Origin: Zygnema cylindricum
Lineage: Eukaryota > Streptophyta > Zygnematophyceae > Zygnematales > Zygnemataceae
Assembly: GCA_037447655.1 (NCBI GenBank)
Contig: JBBHKE010001813.1
Coordinates: 62,001-126,000 of the forward strand
Length of the DNA: 64,000 nucleotides
Direction: 5' to 3'
The notes under the pieces were generated by a model. That model saw nothing but the letters and a program-made list of their open reading frames with translations, did not search any database and had not been told where the DNA came from. Positions 27,701 through 40,426 of the stretch are shown piece after piece. The stretch's first letter is position 1. Each line of letters starts with the position of its first letter. Both the position numbers and the translations under genes were made by a program.

Positions 27701-27840
27701 ACTATTCGTACACCACACTAAATACATAATGACGTACTACGATTTTGTACGATACTTGAAAACTAACCCTAAATAGAATACAGAAAAAAATAGAATGAAC
27801 TACGCTAATGAAGAAAAATTAAAAAAAATCGGGACAGAAA
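24711..27840. other. 3' non-coding part of transposon A
   Basis: No gene seen. It carries short inverted motifs with GCGACGA/TCGTCGC (about 25180-25460), an AT-rich middle, a pyrimidine tract (26160-26245) and a purine-rich tract of GGGAGAG repeats (26520-26900). Much of it, up to the purine tract, aligns with 40430-42500 of transposon B. Long minus-strand ORFs here are low-complexity Pro/Leu/Ser translations and are not genes. Confidence 0.5.
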
Positions 27841-28641
27841 TAGTGTACACAACGCTAATAACGATTGGCGGTGTACTGTACAGTATAAATGGCGTTAAGA
27901 CGTTAAGTCGATAACAATTGTTTTCGCACATTTAAAGTTTGAACTATTGAATTGGACATTTCCGACAACGATACAAATGCACGATTCACTCCCAGAGACT
28001 CGGAGTCCCATACGAATATCGGAATCGAACCCTAAAATTTATAACCTAAAAAGACAGTTTTGAGGGCATCAAATGATGTGACATACATATTACCGTATGT
28101 AGGGCAGAGTACAGACTACGTATTACACCGTGAATCGGTGTACACCGCCAATCGCTATTAGCGTAGAAGTTTCTTTAGCGTACACTATAAATTACAATGG
28201 TGTACGTTAATTAAGAATTCGAAAATTTTGAAAAAAAACATACATTGTAATTGTTTAATAATGCTAATTTGGGTCTCTGAAAAAATAAATGCCAGTCGCA
28301 AACATGTATACGCTAATATATGTACCTGTATGGTTTTTTTGAAATCGTACGCCGTCACAAAAAACATTCGTACATACATGTCAGACTATTTTACCAAAGT
28401 TAAGCGTGGACGCTACGCCGTAAAATTTGCATTTTTGGTCCAGTTTTAAGAAGTGTAATTTGTACGGATATTATGTTTACGCAACGCTTGTTGTATAAAA
28501 AGTTTGTCGCTTGTCCGTTTTACCTCAATACTGTACGTTAATAAGGGTTTTTTACGCTAATAATGTCACGATGTTTTGTTTTATTATAGTGAAATAATGT
28601 TAATATGGGTGTTAACTCTAAAATTGTTGCACTTCCGTTTG

Positions 28642-29688
28642 TGTAGAAATTAATGGTTTTAAGTATTTTCTAGGTCTGAATAGAAAGAAAGAAGCCGAGG
28701 CAGTCTACCTCTAACTTCTCTCTCCAACTCTCAAACTTGTCGCAGTCACTGAGAAATCGGAGAGGAAGCTAGAGCCATAGCTACCTAGGCTATCCTGAGG
28801 TTTACGGGAAATTTATATTAGTTCGGGTTTATTTATTTAAAAGGTATGTGCCGGCGGCAGGAATTGATCCTTGTACCTACCGGTCGGCAGATAGAAATAG
28901 CCGTTAGCCTTAGCCGTTAAGTCTAAGAGTCATGATACGTAATGTATAGTTTGATAGTTATTTAAATATGTATACGTACGATTATTCATTTAACTATAAT
29001 AGATTACGGGATACATAGATCCGGTAATATATAAAGTACGGATTATGGTACGGACTATAAATCAATACCGCGCATTTGATTCGTAAATGAAACAAATACC
29101 GCACATGTATTTATTGCGGCTACGATTAAATTAGATTCTAATCGGACGGCCGCAATTAGCGCCGAGATCGCGGAGGAAGTTTTCTGCGGTTTATGGCCAT
29201 CGCCACATCAGATGACGCGTGGCGAAATGTCGTTGGATTGTGGAATCCTCGGAGATTATGGCATCGAACCCGGATATGACATGTGTCGACATTTAGGCCT
29301 TGTCGTACAATGTCCGTACCTAAAGTACACCGGCAGCTGTACTCTTGCGTACGGAACACAATTCTGATTGGTTCCGTACATCAGTAGATAGAGTCTGTGA
29401 GTGAGATAGGACTTAGAAAAATTAGGAGATAGGATCCTCTCTCCCAGAGAGCTTCTGTACAAAAGGTCAACTTTGACCCTCCATAACTTACTGCTCAGGG
29501 GAGCAAATTCAGAGATTCTTTTTGCTATCGACTCAGGGGAGTCTTGTCTTCACAGGGGTGAAGGTGGTCAAAGTTTTTGTGTGCCAGGGTGGCAGTTATT
29601 TTTGCTTAAACACAAAGGGGTCAGGATTATCCTAGAGGCTCCTTGGAAGCTGTCCACTCTGAGGACTTATGGAGGTCTCAGAGTTTCA
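28642..29688 (+). repeat. 5' LTR of the Copia element
   Basis: 1047 bp, the same length as the 3' LTR and differing at a few per cent of sites (for example near 28870-28900 and 29020-29050). It contains the leader ORF (29473-29709) and the gag ATG (29669). Confidence 0.88.
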
Positions 29689-29709
29689 CGTTATAGGCCC
29701 ACCCTCTAA
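29473..29709 (+). CDS. Leader ORF in the 5' LTR of the Copia element
   Basis: 78 codons with SGESCLHRGEGGQSFCVPGW, the same spaced residues as the LTR ORF of the gag-only element. It overlaps the gag start (29669) in another frame. No domain known; possible translational control of gag or an unrecognised small protein. Confidence 0.4.
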   Translation: MTLHNLLLRGANSEILFAIDSGESCLHRGEGGQSFCVPGWQLFLLKHKGVRIILEAPWKLSTLRTYGGLRVSRYRPTL

Positions 29710-32700
29710 AGTACCAATCTTTAATGGAACTGGCTTCATATACTAGGAAAGTATGATGATAGGAGCTCTATGCGAAAAAAGGTTTTGGGGGATAGTGAGT
29801 GGACGATTGGGGCGTCCATCAAGTCTTGGAATTCCTCCACGGTTTAAAGGAAGCAGATTCACCAGGAAAGAGGATTCACCTTCAACGGAGGAAACAAAGG
29901 AAGGAGAGGTGGTGGACAAAGGAAAGGAGAAGGAGGCGACCACACCAATAGCAACTGGTTTAGCATTCATGTCACCTATTCCGAGGAACGAGGAGAATGA
30001 TACTGAAACCTGGGACTTCAACAATATGGCGGCAAAGCACTTCATCCTACGCCATCTCACTCAAGGACTTGCATGTCCTCATTCGCAGGTAGAGAGGGCA
30101 TCCGATCTTTGGATGGCTCTCATAGAGATGTACCGAAGTGGTATGATTCAGCAACAACAGTTGGCTGATCAGAAAGTTAAGGAGTATGTATACAAAGGGG
30201 GAAATATGTTGGATTTTTGCAATGAGCTTGCTACACTCTTCATGGAGCTAGAGAGTGCGGGAAAAGGTTTTAGTGAAAAAGAAAAGGTTAACTGTTTACT
30301 AATGAAGTTACCTGATGAGTTCGAGAACATAGTCAACCGTGTGCAGGACTTGCCGGACTCAAGGTGTATATGGAACTCAGTGGTAGGGATGATTCTCGTT
30401 CGAGAGAATACGATTGAGATCCGAAGGGGAGGAAAGAGTGGCCAAGCCTTGGCAATAGCGACCGATTGGAGGAACAAGGATTCTCGGAAACCAGTCGGAA
30501 ACTATGGGGGTAGGGAGCAGAAAAAACAGGTTGACGAGTTCGAACCAAGGGCTCCCAAAGGTTTATGTCATTTTTGTAAGAAACCGGGGCACTATATGGC
30601 AGAGTGCACTAAGCTAACCGAGCTTCGGTTAAAGGAGGGGCAGACCGGTGGTACCCCGAGAGGAAAGAAAAAGGCCCTTGTCACAGAGGTATTTGAGGTG
30701 GAATCCGAGGACGAGGACGATGAGCTCCTTTTGGATGAGGAGTTGGAGGCGAAAACTGAGGTTGAAATTCCACGAAGGCAGAAATGTGCTTACGGTGGAT
30801 TGAAAGGTGAAGCAGGCTAAATTATAGATTCAGGTGCCTCAATGCACATGTGTAAGGATAGGCATTTGTTCACTAAGATAAGAAAGATTCCCACCGTAGA
30901 GATAGAGTACGGGGATGGGAGGATAGTCACCACTACTCTTGTAGGATCGGTAGATCTGAAAGTGTTAGTAGAAGGAAAGACATCCATATTAACATTCTCC
31001 GATGTATTGTTTATTCCGGAGCTGAACAAAAACCTTATCTCTACATCTGTATTAGATGATAAGGGTTTTTTTACTAGCACTAGGGAAGGAGTCTTTAGTG
31101 CTAGTTTTGAGGAGGATGTCTATTTCATTGCTGAGAAAGGTAGCCATGGGATGTTTAGGCTGATCTTAAGTAATGAAACGAAGAAACTTAATTATGCTGG
31201 TGTTCATGATATTATGATGTGGCATAAGAGGCTTGGGCATGTGAATCTAGAGAAGTTGAGAGAGATGAAAAAGATGGGAGTGGTGGAAGGGATTCAGTTC
31301 AGTGAGAGTGATGATATAAGTGATTGTAGTGGGTGTGCTCAAGGTATAGCACACAGATTACCCTTTCCTAAAACAGCCACCTACAAGGGAGAAAAACTTC
31401 TAGATCTAGTACACACAGATATTTGGGGACCGGCTAGAGTGCCCTCACCGGGGGGGAAGAGATTTATGATGACTATAACTGATGATTGGTCTCGGTATTC
31501 TCGGGTGTATTTTTTGAAAAACAAGTCAGAAGCTGTGGACTGTTTTAGACAATATAAAGCGTGGAGCGAAAAATTCCATGAAACTCCATTCAAGAGAGTA
31601 AGGAGTGACAATGGTGGAGAGTATACTTCTAACCAGTTTGAGGATTTTTTGAGGGAAGATGGGGTTAAACACCAAAAGACAGTTCCAAAAAATCCGGAAC
31701 AAAATGGGGTAGCTGAAAGGTTAAATAGAACACTAAGTGATAGTGTTAGAAGTATGTTGTCGGATAAGAAGATATGAAAAAGGTTTTGGGCAGAAGCAAT
31801 GAACTGTGCTAATTACCTCAAAAATAGAGTTCTTACTACAGCTATAAAAGATCAAACACCTTATGAGAGATGGACAGGCCGAAAACCAGACTTATCTCAT
31901 TTAAAGGTTTTCGGCAGTCAAGTGTTCAGTCTAGATACTGATTGGTCCAATTGGAAGCTAGATCCTAAAGGAAAACCGGGATACTTATTAGGATATGATC
32001 AAGATGTTAAAGGATATAGAGTTTATGATCTAAAAAGGGAGGATATAATCTTAGTAAAGCATCTAGTAGTTATGGATGAAGGAAAATCTGTGGATCACTC
32101 CAAATATATGAAGTCAGTAAAAATAAGATTTGAGTCAGAAAATTCAGATGACTTTGAGCTTCCTAACTATCCAAGTTTTAGAGAAGATGACATTCTTGCA
32201 GGTAAAAATCAGACCGAAAAGGACTCGGCTGTGGAAACTCCAGTGACAACTCTACCCGAAGCGCAAGACGTGGTGGAAATTGATTCGGAATCAAGGGATA
32301 GGGGAAAAGCCGAGTTTGTTCGAAAGAATCCACGAGAACCATCTATTCCGGCCTCAGATTTTGAAGGGGGAAGGAGAAGTAGTAAAAGACTGCAAGAAAA
32401 ACAGGTTAATAACAAGGTAACAAAACTATCTCATCAAGATGAACCTCAAACTTATGGAGAGGCGATGAATTGTCCAGAAAGAAATCGGTGGAAGACAGCC
32501 ATCAATGAAGAGATGGCCTCAATTATGGCAGCCGATACTTGGGAGCTGGTGGATTGTCCACCTAACCGAAAACGAATCGGTTGTAAGTGGGTTTTCAAAT
32601 TAAAACTGAACCCAGATAACATAATCGAGCGCTACAAGGCCCGACTAGTGGCAAAGGGATTTACACAAAAGGAGGGAATTGACTACGAGGAAACCTTTGC

Positions 32701-34027
32701 CCCGGTGGTCACATTTCCCTCCGTCCGCATACTTCTCAGCCTAGCAGCAGCGGAAGACATGGAAGTGCACCAGATGGACATCAAAACAGCCTTTTTGCAT
32801 GGAGAATTGGAAGAGGAGATCTTCAGGCGACAACCCGAAGGGTTTGTGGAAGAAGGAGAGGAGAGTAAGGTATGCCGGCTGATTACATCTCTTTATGGTT
32901 TGAAACAGGCGCCTCGACAGTGGAATAAGAAGCTTGATGAGTTTCTTACTGGTCTAGGATATATTCGGATCAGCTCAGATCACTCAATCTATGTTTTCGA
33001 AGATGAGGAAGGTTTTTTATTTATTGCAATTTATGTTGATGATTTGCTTGTTTTAAGTAAATCAATGGAAAAAATTAATAAACTAAAAACCGATCTTAAG
33101 GGGAGATTTGAAATGAAGGACATGGGGGAAGCAAAATATATTTTGGGAATTCAAGTAGAGAGAGACCGAAAAATAAAAATTATAAGATTGACTCAAAAGG
33201 AAGCAATAGGGAACATGCTTGAAAAATTTCAAATGGATAAAGCTAATAGTTGTACAACTCCAATGGAGTTGAATAAGGGAAGTGAGGGGAGTGAGGAAGG
33301 AGGAGTCATAGTCTTAGACGGGGAATTATCTCCTGAAGAACAGAAGTTCATGCAGACTATTCCTTACAGGCAAGTAGTGGGAAGTCTAATCTATTTTATG
33401 AATTTTACCCGACCGGATTTAGCTGCAGCTGTAGGAGTGCTGAGTAGAAGTCTAAATGCTCCCACTAAAAAGGATTGGGAGGCAGCTAAAAGAGTTCTTA
33501 GATACTTGATAGGAACTAGGGATCTATGGTTGCATTTGGGTGGGGAGAATACTGACATCACTACTTGGAGTGATGCTAGTTATGGTGATGCTCCGATGAG
33601 GAGATGCACTTCTGGATATGTATTATATGTGGGTGATGGGGCTTGCTGTTGGAGTAGCAAACAGCAAAAGATCATTGCTCAGTTCACCATGGAGGCTGAG
33701 CATATGGCCTCTTGCTCTGCTGTAAAAGAATTGATGTGGGTCAAGTCTTTACTTGGTGAACTTGGTCATCTTAAGAGTGGTGTGCAGAAAATATTTTGTG
33801 ATAATCTAACAGCAATCGCTATTTCTGCCAATCCTAAACATCATTTTAAAGCTAAACACATGGACATTAGACTCAGCTTTGTTAGAGAGAAAGTAGAAAA
33901 TAAAATAATAAGTTTAGAGTACCGACCAGATAGTGAGATGGTAGCAGATATGATGACCAAACCTGTGCCTTCCCCTAAGCTAATTTTCTGCAGGGAGAAG
34001 TGTGGTCTGAAATTAAAGATTGACTAG
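29669..34027 (+). pseudogene. Copia Gag-Pol polyprotein with three premature stops
   Basis: One frame from ATG 29669, inside the LTR, to 34027. Gag has YVYKGGNMLDFCNELATL and a CCHC knuckle (CHFCKKPGHYMAEC, about 30565). Protease has IIDSGAS just after 30820. Integrase has the HHCC module (HKRLGH; CSGC) and DDE residues in HTDIWGP, RSDNGGEY and EQNGVAERLNRTL. Reverse transcriptase has AFLHGELEEEIF, YGLKQAPRQW and the catalytic YVDDLL (about 33030). RNase H has TTWSDASYGD, TMEAEHMA, FCDN and KHMDIR. Stops are TAG 29744-29746, TAA 30818-30820 and TGA 31775-31777; at least the first and third stand at Trp positions of relatives. No frameshift was seen. Copia elements make Gag and Pol from one precursor; this copy cannot. 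Confidence 0.9.
29689..29701 (+). other. Primer-binding site, half initiator-tRNA-Met type, degraded
   Basis: Reads CGTTATAGGCCCA right after the LTR, two changes from GGTTATGGGCCCA in the gag-only element. Like that site it lies inside the gag frame. Confidence 0.65.
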
Positions 34028-34040
34028 AAAATAAGGGGAG
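34026..34040 (+). other. Polypurine tract of the Copia element
   Basis: AGAAAATAAGGGGAG directly before the 3' LTR, overlapping the end of the pol frame (stop at 34025-34027). Confidence 0.75.
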
Positions 34041-35087
34041 TGTAGAAATTAATGGTTTTAAGTATTTTCTAGGTCTGAATAGAAAGAAAGAAGCCGAGGC
34101 AGTCTACCTCTAACTTCTCTCTCCAACTCTCAAACTTGTCGAAGTCACTGAGAAATCGGAGAGGAAGCTAGAGCCATGGCTACCTAGGCTATCCTGAGGT
34201 TTACGGGAAATTTATATTAGTTCGGGTTTATTTATTTAAAAGGTATGTGCCGGCGGCAGGAATTGATCCTTGTACCGACCGGCCGGCAGATAGAAACAGC
34301 CGTTAGCCTTAGCCGTTAAGTCTAAGAGTCATGATACGTAATATATAGTTTGATAGTTATATAAATATGTATACGTACGATTATTCATTTAACTATAATA
34401 GATTACGGGATACATAGATCCGATAATATATATATTACGGATTACGATACGGACTATAAATCAATACCGCGCATTTGTTTCGTAAATGAAACAAATACCG
34501 CACATGTATTTATTGCGACTACGATTAAATTAGATTCTAATCGGACGGCCGCAATTAGCGCCGAGATCGCGGAGGAAGTTTGCTGCGGTTTATGGCCATC
34601 GCCACATCAGATGACGCGTGGCGAAATGTCGTTGGATCGTGGAATCCCCGGAGATTATGGCATCGAACCCGGATATGACATGTGTCGACATTTAGGCCTT
34701 GTCGTACAATGTCCGTACCTAAAGTACAGCGGCAGCTGTACTTTTGCGTACGGAACACAATTCTGATTGGTTCCGTACTTCAGTAGATAGAGTCTGTGAG
34801 TGAGATAGGACTTAGAAAAATTAGGAGATAAGATCCTCTCTCCCAGAGAGCTTTTATACAAAAGGTCAACTTTGACCCTCCATAACTTACTGCTCAGGGG
34901 AGCAAATTCAGAGATTCTTTTTGCTATCGACTTAGGGGAGTCTTGTCTTCACAGGGGTGAAGGTGGTCAGAGATTTTGTCTGCCAGGGTGGCAGTTATTT
35001 TTGCTTAAACAAAAAGGGGTCAGGATTATCCTAGAGGCTTCTTGGAAGCTGTCCACTCTGAGGACTTATGGAGGTCTCAGAGTTTCA
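34041..35087 (+). repeat. 3' LTR of the Copia element
   Basis: 1047 bp, following the polypurine tract directly. Its version of the small ORF (34872-35114) runs past the LTR end into transposon B. Confidence 0.88.
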
Positions 35088-35694
35088 GTTTCTTTGGCTT
35101 GTGACCGATATTAGCGTTAATGTTATGACGTATTAGAGTACAGTCTTATTCTAAATTGGTCCTTAATGTACAATCACAACAACCACCTTGTCTCAAGCTT
35201 ATTTTGATTGGTCGCTTAAAATTACACGTGGTCAATTTTACATCCACGCAAACACTACAGCTCCAGCACGACGTGACAAAAACCTCTTTTTATACCCGGC
35301 GCCATTCCAAAAACGTTCCGTACATACAATTAGGAGCAGGCAGTTGCCATGGCACTTTCATGAAAATCTTCCGTCACTTACCACGAGTATACTCTCTCTC
35401 TCAAAACTGACGAAAAATATGAAACTTTCCCGCTTTCACAATGTCATCTAAAATATTGGGATAACTCACTGAAACGCCAAATGTTAAAATTCAAATTTTG
35501 AACCCCGAAAGTTTGAGGAAAGGTTTCCCTCTTTTTTGTCACAATATTTTTTTGGTTTTTTTGGTATATATATCTGGCGTTCATTTCAACAATGGCACTC
35601 TCTTACCACATTCTCCATTTACGTAAGCTTTTGCATTCTTATTATTTCATTTGTATCCTTTTTTGGTCAAGACTTTTTTTGTATATTTGCAAAT

Positions 35695-38600
35695 ATGTGG
35701 CCCATTACTTCCCATATTACCTCATTTTTTGCGGCTAAAAACACTGCCACGGATGGGTTATTGCCACCTCTTGCTGTAGAGGACATGGATGGTTGCGAAA
35801 CCCAAGGACCTTACCCACCGAGTGAACAACTGGAATCACCCGACGTGGACCCCCTCGTGGAAGGCAATATTACCAGAAATTTGGACTCATCGTGTCATAA
35901 GTACGAGAACGTCTCGGTGTTGATCCGAAAAGTTCAGCAAGTTTCAACGAAGATTACTCGACTTCGAGTAATCAATTGGATGATCGCCGACTGTCACGAG
36001 AATGGCAACGAACTGCTCATCCCGAGGACTGTCAAGAAGATCCCGCAACATTTTACGGGGGTGTACCGTACAAGTAAGAGTTTTTACCATTGTCCTTACC
36101 TTCATATAGCAAACCCTGGTTTCTGAATTTGTGCAAGATGTTTCTCATTGTTTGTAATTGAATTATTCTTATTTAATATTTTATATTTGATTGTAACTCC
36201 GTCATATTGAATGTTTGAGTATGCCCTGTTATTTCCATCTTCCACCTCGTGTCGTTATGACAGCTGGTTGTGTTGTGAGTCTACCCTATGAACCTGCGAC
36301 GACATGGTGTCGTCGCCTGAATTTGGTGAATTTTAGGGTACTACATCGGAGTTTTGGGAAATGTTGGAGAGATCAAAAACGCGACGACAATGCGTCGTCG
36401 CCATTACGTTGGAAGTTTCCAAACATGACTTCGGTCGGTTTATGGTGTAGGTGTTAGTATAACATAGCGTCTTACAAATGTCGAACAAGCGACGACGTCC
36501 ACTATTGGAACCGCGTGTTAAATGAAACGTGAAAATCATTGTTTCGTTTCGTCGCTGCAGCATTGGAATTGCCGAATGCATCGCTGGGGCGACGAAGTAC
36601 TTCAGTGCACGGCCATACAATGTAACTACCCTTCGCACGAAATTGCAATTTAGTACGTTTTGAAAGTAGGGTTTTATGTTTTACTTGTTTGGTTGCGCCT
36701 CAACTCTTTGTAGCCGCATCTTCTTCAATTTTATTTTACAGGCGTTTTTTAAGCAACGTTTTAGAAGCCGACAATAAGCAAATTAGGCGACGACGTACCG
36801 TGAGGGCTCGTCGACGTTGCAATCCTCCCTTTGTCACGACAACCGCGGAAGAGTTAGCGAGGCAACGGGAGGAAGCAACCTTTTTAGCCATTCAATGGGA
36901 AAGAGGAGAGAGAGAAGGGAAGGAAAAAGAGGCATCTATTGAGGTGAGTAGGGTGGATGAGGTAGATGGTGAGGAAGGAAAGGGAAAAGAGGCGACGATT
37001 GAGGAGGGGGGAAAAACTGAGGGGGGGGGAGGAGTATAGAGGAGGAGGAGGATAAAAAGGAACAATAGGGTTTTTCATGAGAGTGAGGATGAGAGAGAAG
37101 GTGAGGCGGGGAGAGGAGAAGAGAGGGGGAGGAGGAGGCTACAAAAGAAAAACAGGGTTTTTGATGAGAGAGAGGAGGTGGAAGAAGGTGAGGTGGGGAG
37201 GGAAGAGAATACATTGAGTGGGGAGGAAGGGGGGGAGGCAGCATTAGGTGAGGAAGGAAGGGAGGCGACGGTCGAGGAGGGGGGGGGAAGTGAGGCACGG
37301 AATAAGTTAGAGAGGAGGAGGGAAATAAAGTTAGGAAAAGAGAAAGTTAGTCATTGGAGTGACAATGATTACGTCCCCTCAACTTTTTGTAGCGACGAGA
37401 GCATTGTGGATGGGGAGGAACCGCCAGATGAGAAGCATGCCCCCGAGGTAGAACATCCCATGGATATTCGGGTATGGAAAGATGTGGATGAGCCCGCCAG
37501 CGAGGACGAGCAAAGTCCGGATAGCGAGGGACGACAACGAGAGGATGAATACGCGGATGATGACAACGTGTTCGAGGCGCCTTCGTCACCGAATAGAGAG
37601 AGAGAGGCATTGTATTCGAAAATCCGGGTCATCAAGCTCCCTACTGAGTTTAGGATCCGCAATGGTATTTTCCTCCTCCCACGGGAGAGGAAGAAATGGA
37701 CGGTTTTGTTCTTCGGGCCAAGCATTACATTCTGATTGCCGAATGGATAGAACATTAGAGGTACGATGAACCTCGCCCCCTAAACCCGAGGGGAAATCCC
37801 CGTCCGGAAATTCTCGATATCCCTCTGGATGTTCCCGCACATCCGACGTGGCTCTTCATTGACGGCGACGACCGTGGCTCGACATTTGCCCACATACGGC
37901 AATTCAATCCGGCGGATCCACGGTATACGTGGATTGTTCACGAAGACCGCGGATTTCGGGTAAATGTTCCCGAGTTATTACGGCTTCACCATCTGTGGGA
38001 CCCCCGACTATACACCGTCTTAAAGTATTGTCGAAAAACTCCTAATGTAATGGTTATGCGAGCTCCTCGTACTTCGGTTCTTCATAAGTTCTGAAATCTT
38101 CAAGTGAGGCGACCCCGTTTATGCGAAACCCCAAGGGTTCCCCGTCCGATTACCCCACCTCCACCAACGACAGAAGAGGAATGGCGACGAACAATCGAGG
38201 CACTCACTGAACAATTAGCCGCCCAACAAGAACAAGTGGCGAGGCTCACTCGGAAGTTGTCTAAAAAAAAACTGCGATAATCCGTATGTTTCTAAATTGC
38301 AATTTTTTTAGGGTTTCCTTCTCTTCTTATATTGTCATCGCTAACCCACCCACTCAAAATGTTATTATTATTAATTTGTTGTTTATGTTAAATATACCGA
38401 CGACAGAGGATCATCCATAAAGTAGCTACAAATTCCAGTCGTCGTTGAACCATGATTCCATTGTGGCGACAGTCGTTTGTCGCACAATTAGCGACGACAA
38501 TCAGTCGTCGCTGAAATAGGCGACGAGAATATGTCGTCGCTAATTCAGTTCTCAATCTTGAATATATCCAGTCACTAATTGTTTTTTGTTTCCTTACTCC

Positions 38601-40426
38601 AATTGCAGAGTACCAGAAGGCAAGGCGGTGGTGGGTAGAAAGGGTGGCAGTACTAAAAGGGATAAGAGAAACTACTCTCACCTTATCTTCTGCGGGTTTT
38701 GGAAGGCGAAGCGTTGTGGTTATGAAGGCGTTATCGGAAAGGGGTAGGAAAGAGTTACCATGGGTGGTGAAAGTTCACATGGACTTAATGGACGAATTCT
38801 ACCGATTCCAAAAGGCGGGGATGAAAATGTCCACTGTCATTGTCGGAAAAATGGCAAATCATATAATTGCCGAAATGAAGAAGGAGGGATCGACGGATTT
38901 TATCAACGACAAAGGTGAAGAGATCAAGCGAATAATCACTCAGCGTTGGATTCAACGTTTTTTCGAAAAGCATTGCATTATCGCCCGAGCCCAAAAGGGC
39001 AAACTACAATTAAGTCTGAAGATGGAGGAATACATCGAGAAATCCTTGGCGTATCGCTTGGGCGTATTAAAGAGGGGATTTCTCCCGGGTAAGCTTCGTA
39101 TTGTCCTATAATTTGTTGATTCTTGTCATATAAAGTTGTTTTTTTGTTTCCCTTTTCATTATACTTACTTATGTTTTGTTTTTTTTTGTTTCTTTCTATA
39201 TTTTTGGTGGATAATAGGTCGTTTTAACGAGGATTTGGTGGAGAATATGGACGAGACCCATTTAATTGTAAATATGGACAACAAGAAAACTTGAGGCTTT
39301 CGCGCCGACGAGGTTGTAAGGTACGCCGACGTTGCGGGTGGTGGAGAGTCCATGACATTGATGGAACGAGTCACGGGAGGAGCGAACGCCCGAATCGAGG
39401 CTCCGATGATTATATTCATAAACCACGCTCGAAGTAACCCGATAAAAGGCATTTCCGACGATGTACCGGGTAAGTTACATTAAAATTTAATCGTTGACTT
39501 TTTATTCATCTTCCTTCGTTTATTTTATTGTTTTACGTGTTCCTCTCTACGAATATATGTTTTACCGTTTCATATTAGTTTTTAATGTTTCTTCACCCAT
39601 TTCCCTCTAACTCCCTATCTATCGCTCTCCCCCTCCTCTCGGCCTCCTCTCCCTGTCCCACTTTCTCTCCCCCTCATGTAACTCACCCCCTCCCCTATCC
39701 TTGTTTCTTTTCGATTGTAGGAGTTTGCTACCGATCCGGCCCCAAAGGATAAAATGATAAAACCGTAATCTCGCAATGGAAAGAATAGCCAAGATCTTAT
39801 CAAGGAGATCGTGAAGGACGTGAGAAAATAATATTTCTGGACAATTGTGGAGGGCACAACAATTCCGAAGAGTTAAGGCGAGTATTACTCGTCAAGAGGA
39901 CAATTCTCCATTTTTTCCCTCCGTGCGCGACTCACCTTGTGGAACCCGCTGACTCCTTCGTCATTTCCAAGATAAAAGAGTTTTGGTCTCGAAAATGGGA
40001 GAATTGGAAGATGTTAGGGATCGAGAAGCATGCGTGGTCCCATCCGAGTGGCAAGGGTTGGTCTGGGAAGCTACTCGGGCCTGGGAAGGCTTCTTCCTCA
40101 AGTTGGCTCGCGATTCAATTCGCGAAGTCAACGCAATGAAAGACGACCGTGGGATGGGTTTCGCAGGTAAATCTATGATTCAATGTGGATTCTCATTGAA
40201 AGACGGGAAATGGGAGGAGAAAATACTCACCCAAGATTTACAAATCATCATCATGAATTGGCGATGCCATTTCGATGGCGATGAGGTGCCAATTCCTTCT
40301 ACAGTGGCACAAGATTTTGTTCGAGGCATTCTAGATGTCGACACTCTGGAGGATGAAGTCCTTGAAGACGCTGACGCTGAACGGGAGAAAGAAGATTTTG
40401 AGTCCTTTCAAAATGAAGTGGTCTAG
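35695..40426 (+). pseudogene. DDE_1/pogo-like transposase of transposon B, broken
   Basis: Exons 35695-36073, 38609-39088, 39218-39469 and 39721-40426. Phase-1 joins fit across exons 1-3 (379, 480 and 252 nt). Exon 1 begins MWPITSHIT and has TRLRVINWMIAD and LIPRTVKKIPQHF. Exon 2 starts YQKARRWWVERV and carries the HTH ITQRWIQRFFEKH. Exon 3 has NMDNKKT and then a TGA near 39292. Exon 4 has an early TAG near 39787, a frameshift, and the DDE motifs FLDNCGGH-like and DSFVISKIKEFW. Exons 1-2 are better preserved than in transposon A, and exon 4 is worse. ORF1 lies between exons 1 and 2, so the two genes may share a promoter and use alternative splicing. Confidence 0.72.
36740..38279 (+). pseudogene. 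ORF1 of transposon B
   Basis: Opens with RRFLSNVLEADNKQI, then an arginine-rich block (RRRRTVRARRRC) that looks like a nuclear or nucleic-acid-binding signal, then TTTAEELARQREEA. The middle is purine-rich DNA coding Glu/Gly/Lys/Arg modules. The acidic DYVPSTFCSDESIVDGEEPP segment, the Pro/Trp domain and the C-terminal coiled coil (EEEWRRTIEALTEQLAAQ) follow, with frameshifts and a TAG or TGA in places. Side-by-side conservation with transposon A shows it is a genuine second gene of the element. Function unknown. Confidence 0.5.

Larger units (their letters stand above)
13995..27873 (+). mobile_element. Transposon A: large pogo-like DNA transposon with accessory gene
   Basis: Terminal inverted repeats CAACGCCAATCGTTATTAGC (13995) and its counterpart ending at 27873 match in 21 of 22 positions, with TA outside each end (13993-13994, 27874-27875). 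Removing the nested LTR element leaves about 9.4 kb. It contains a promoter region with a TATATATA-like box near 14970-14980, a four-exon DDE transposase (15099-24710), a second gene (ORF1, about 20650-22550) lying between transposase exons 1 and 2, and a long 3' part with purine-rich tracts. TA duplication plus a DDE_1 transposase with an HTH places it near Tc1/mariner-pogo, though 9.4 kb and two genes are unusual for that group. Transposon B is a second copy. Confidence 0.72.
13867..27936. mobile_element. MITE-II element split by transposon A
   Basis: TTTAAATGTGCGAAAA begins at 13867, and its exact reverse complement TTTTCGCACATTTAAA ends at 27936. Between them are short arms (to 13992 and from 27876) and the whole of transposon A. 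A second element with a similar end lies at 43101-43262. This explains why the sequence resumes with the matching terminal repeat right after transposon A. No coding capacity of its own. Confidence 0.5.
28642..35087 (+). mobile_element. Copia-type LTR retrotransposon, full length
   Basis: 6446 bp with two 1047-bp LTRs (28642-29688 and 34041-35087) beginning TGTAGAAATTAATGG and ending GAGTTTCA. Flanks are GTTTG (28637-28641) and GTTTC (35088-35092), a 5-bp target duplication with one change. The interior is one reading frame in the order gag, protease, integrase, reverse transcriptase, RNase H, which is Copia order. Three in-frame stops disable it. It lies in the left part of transposon B. Confidence 0.9.
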
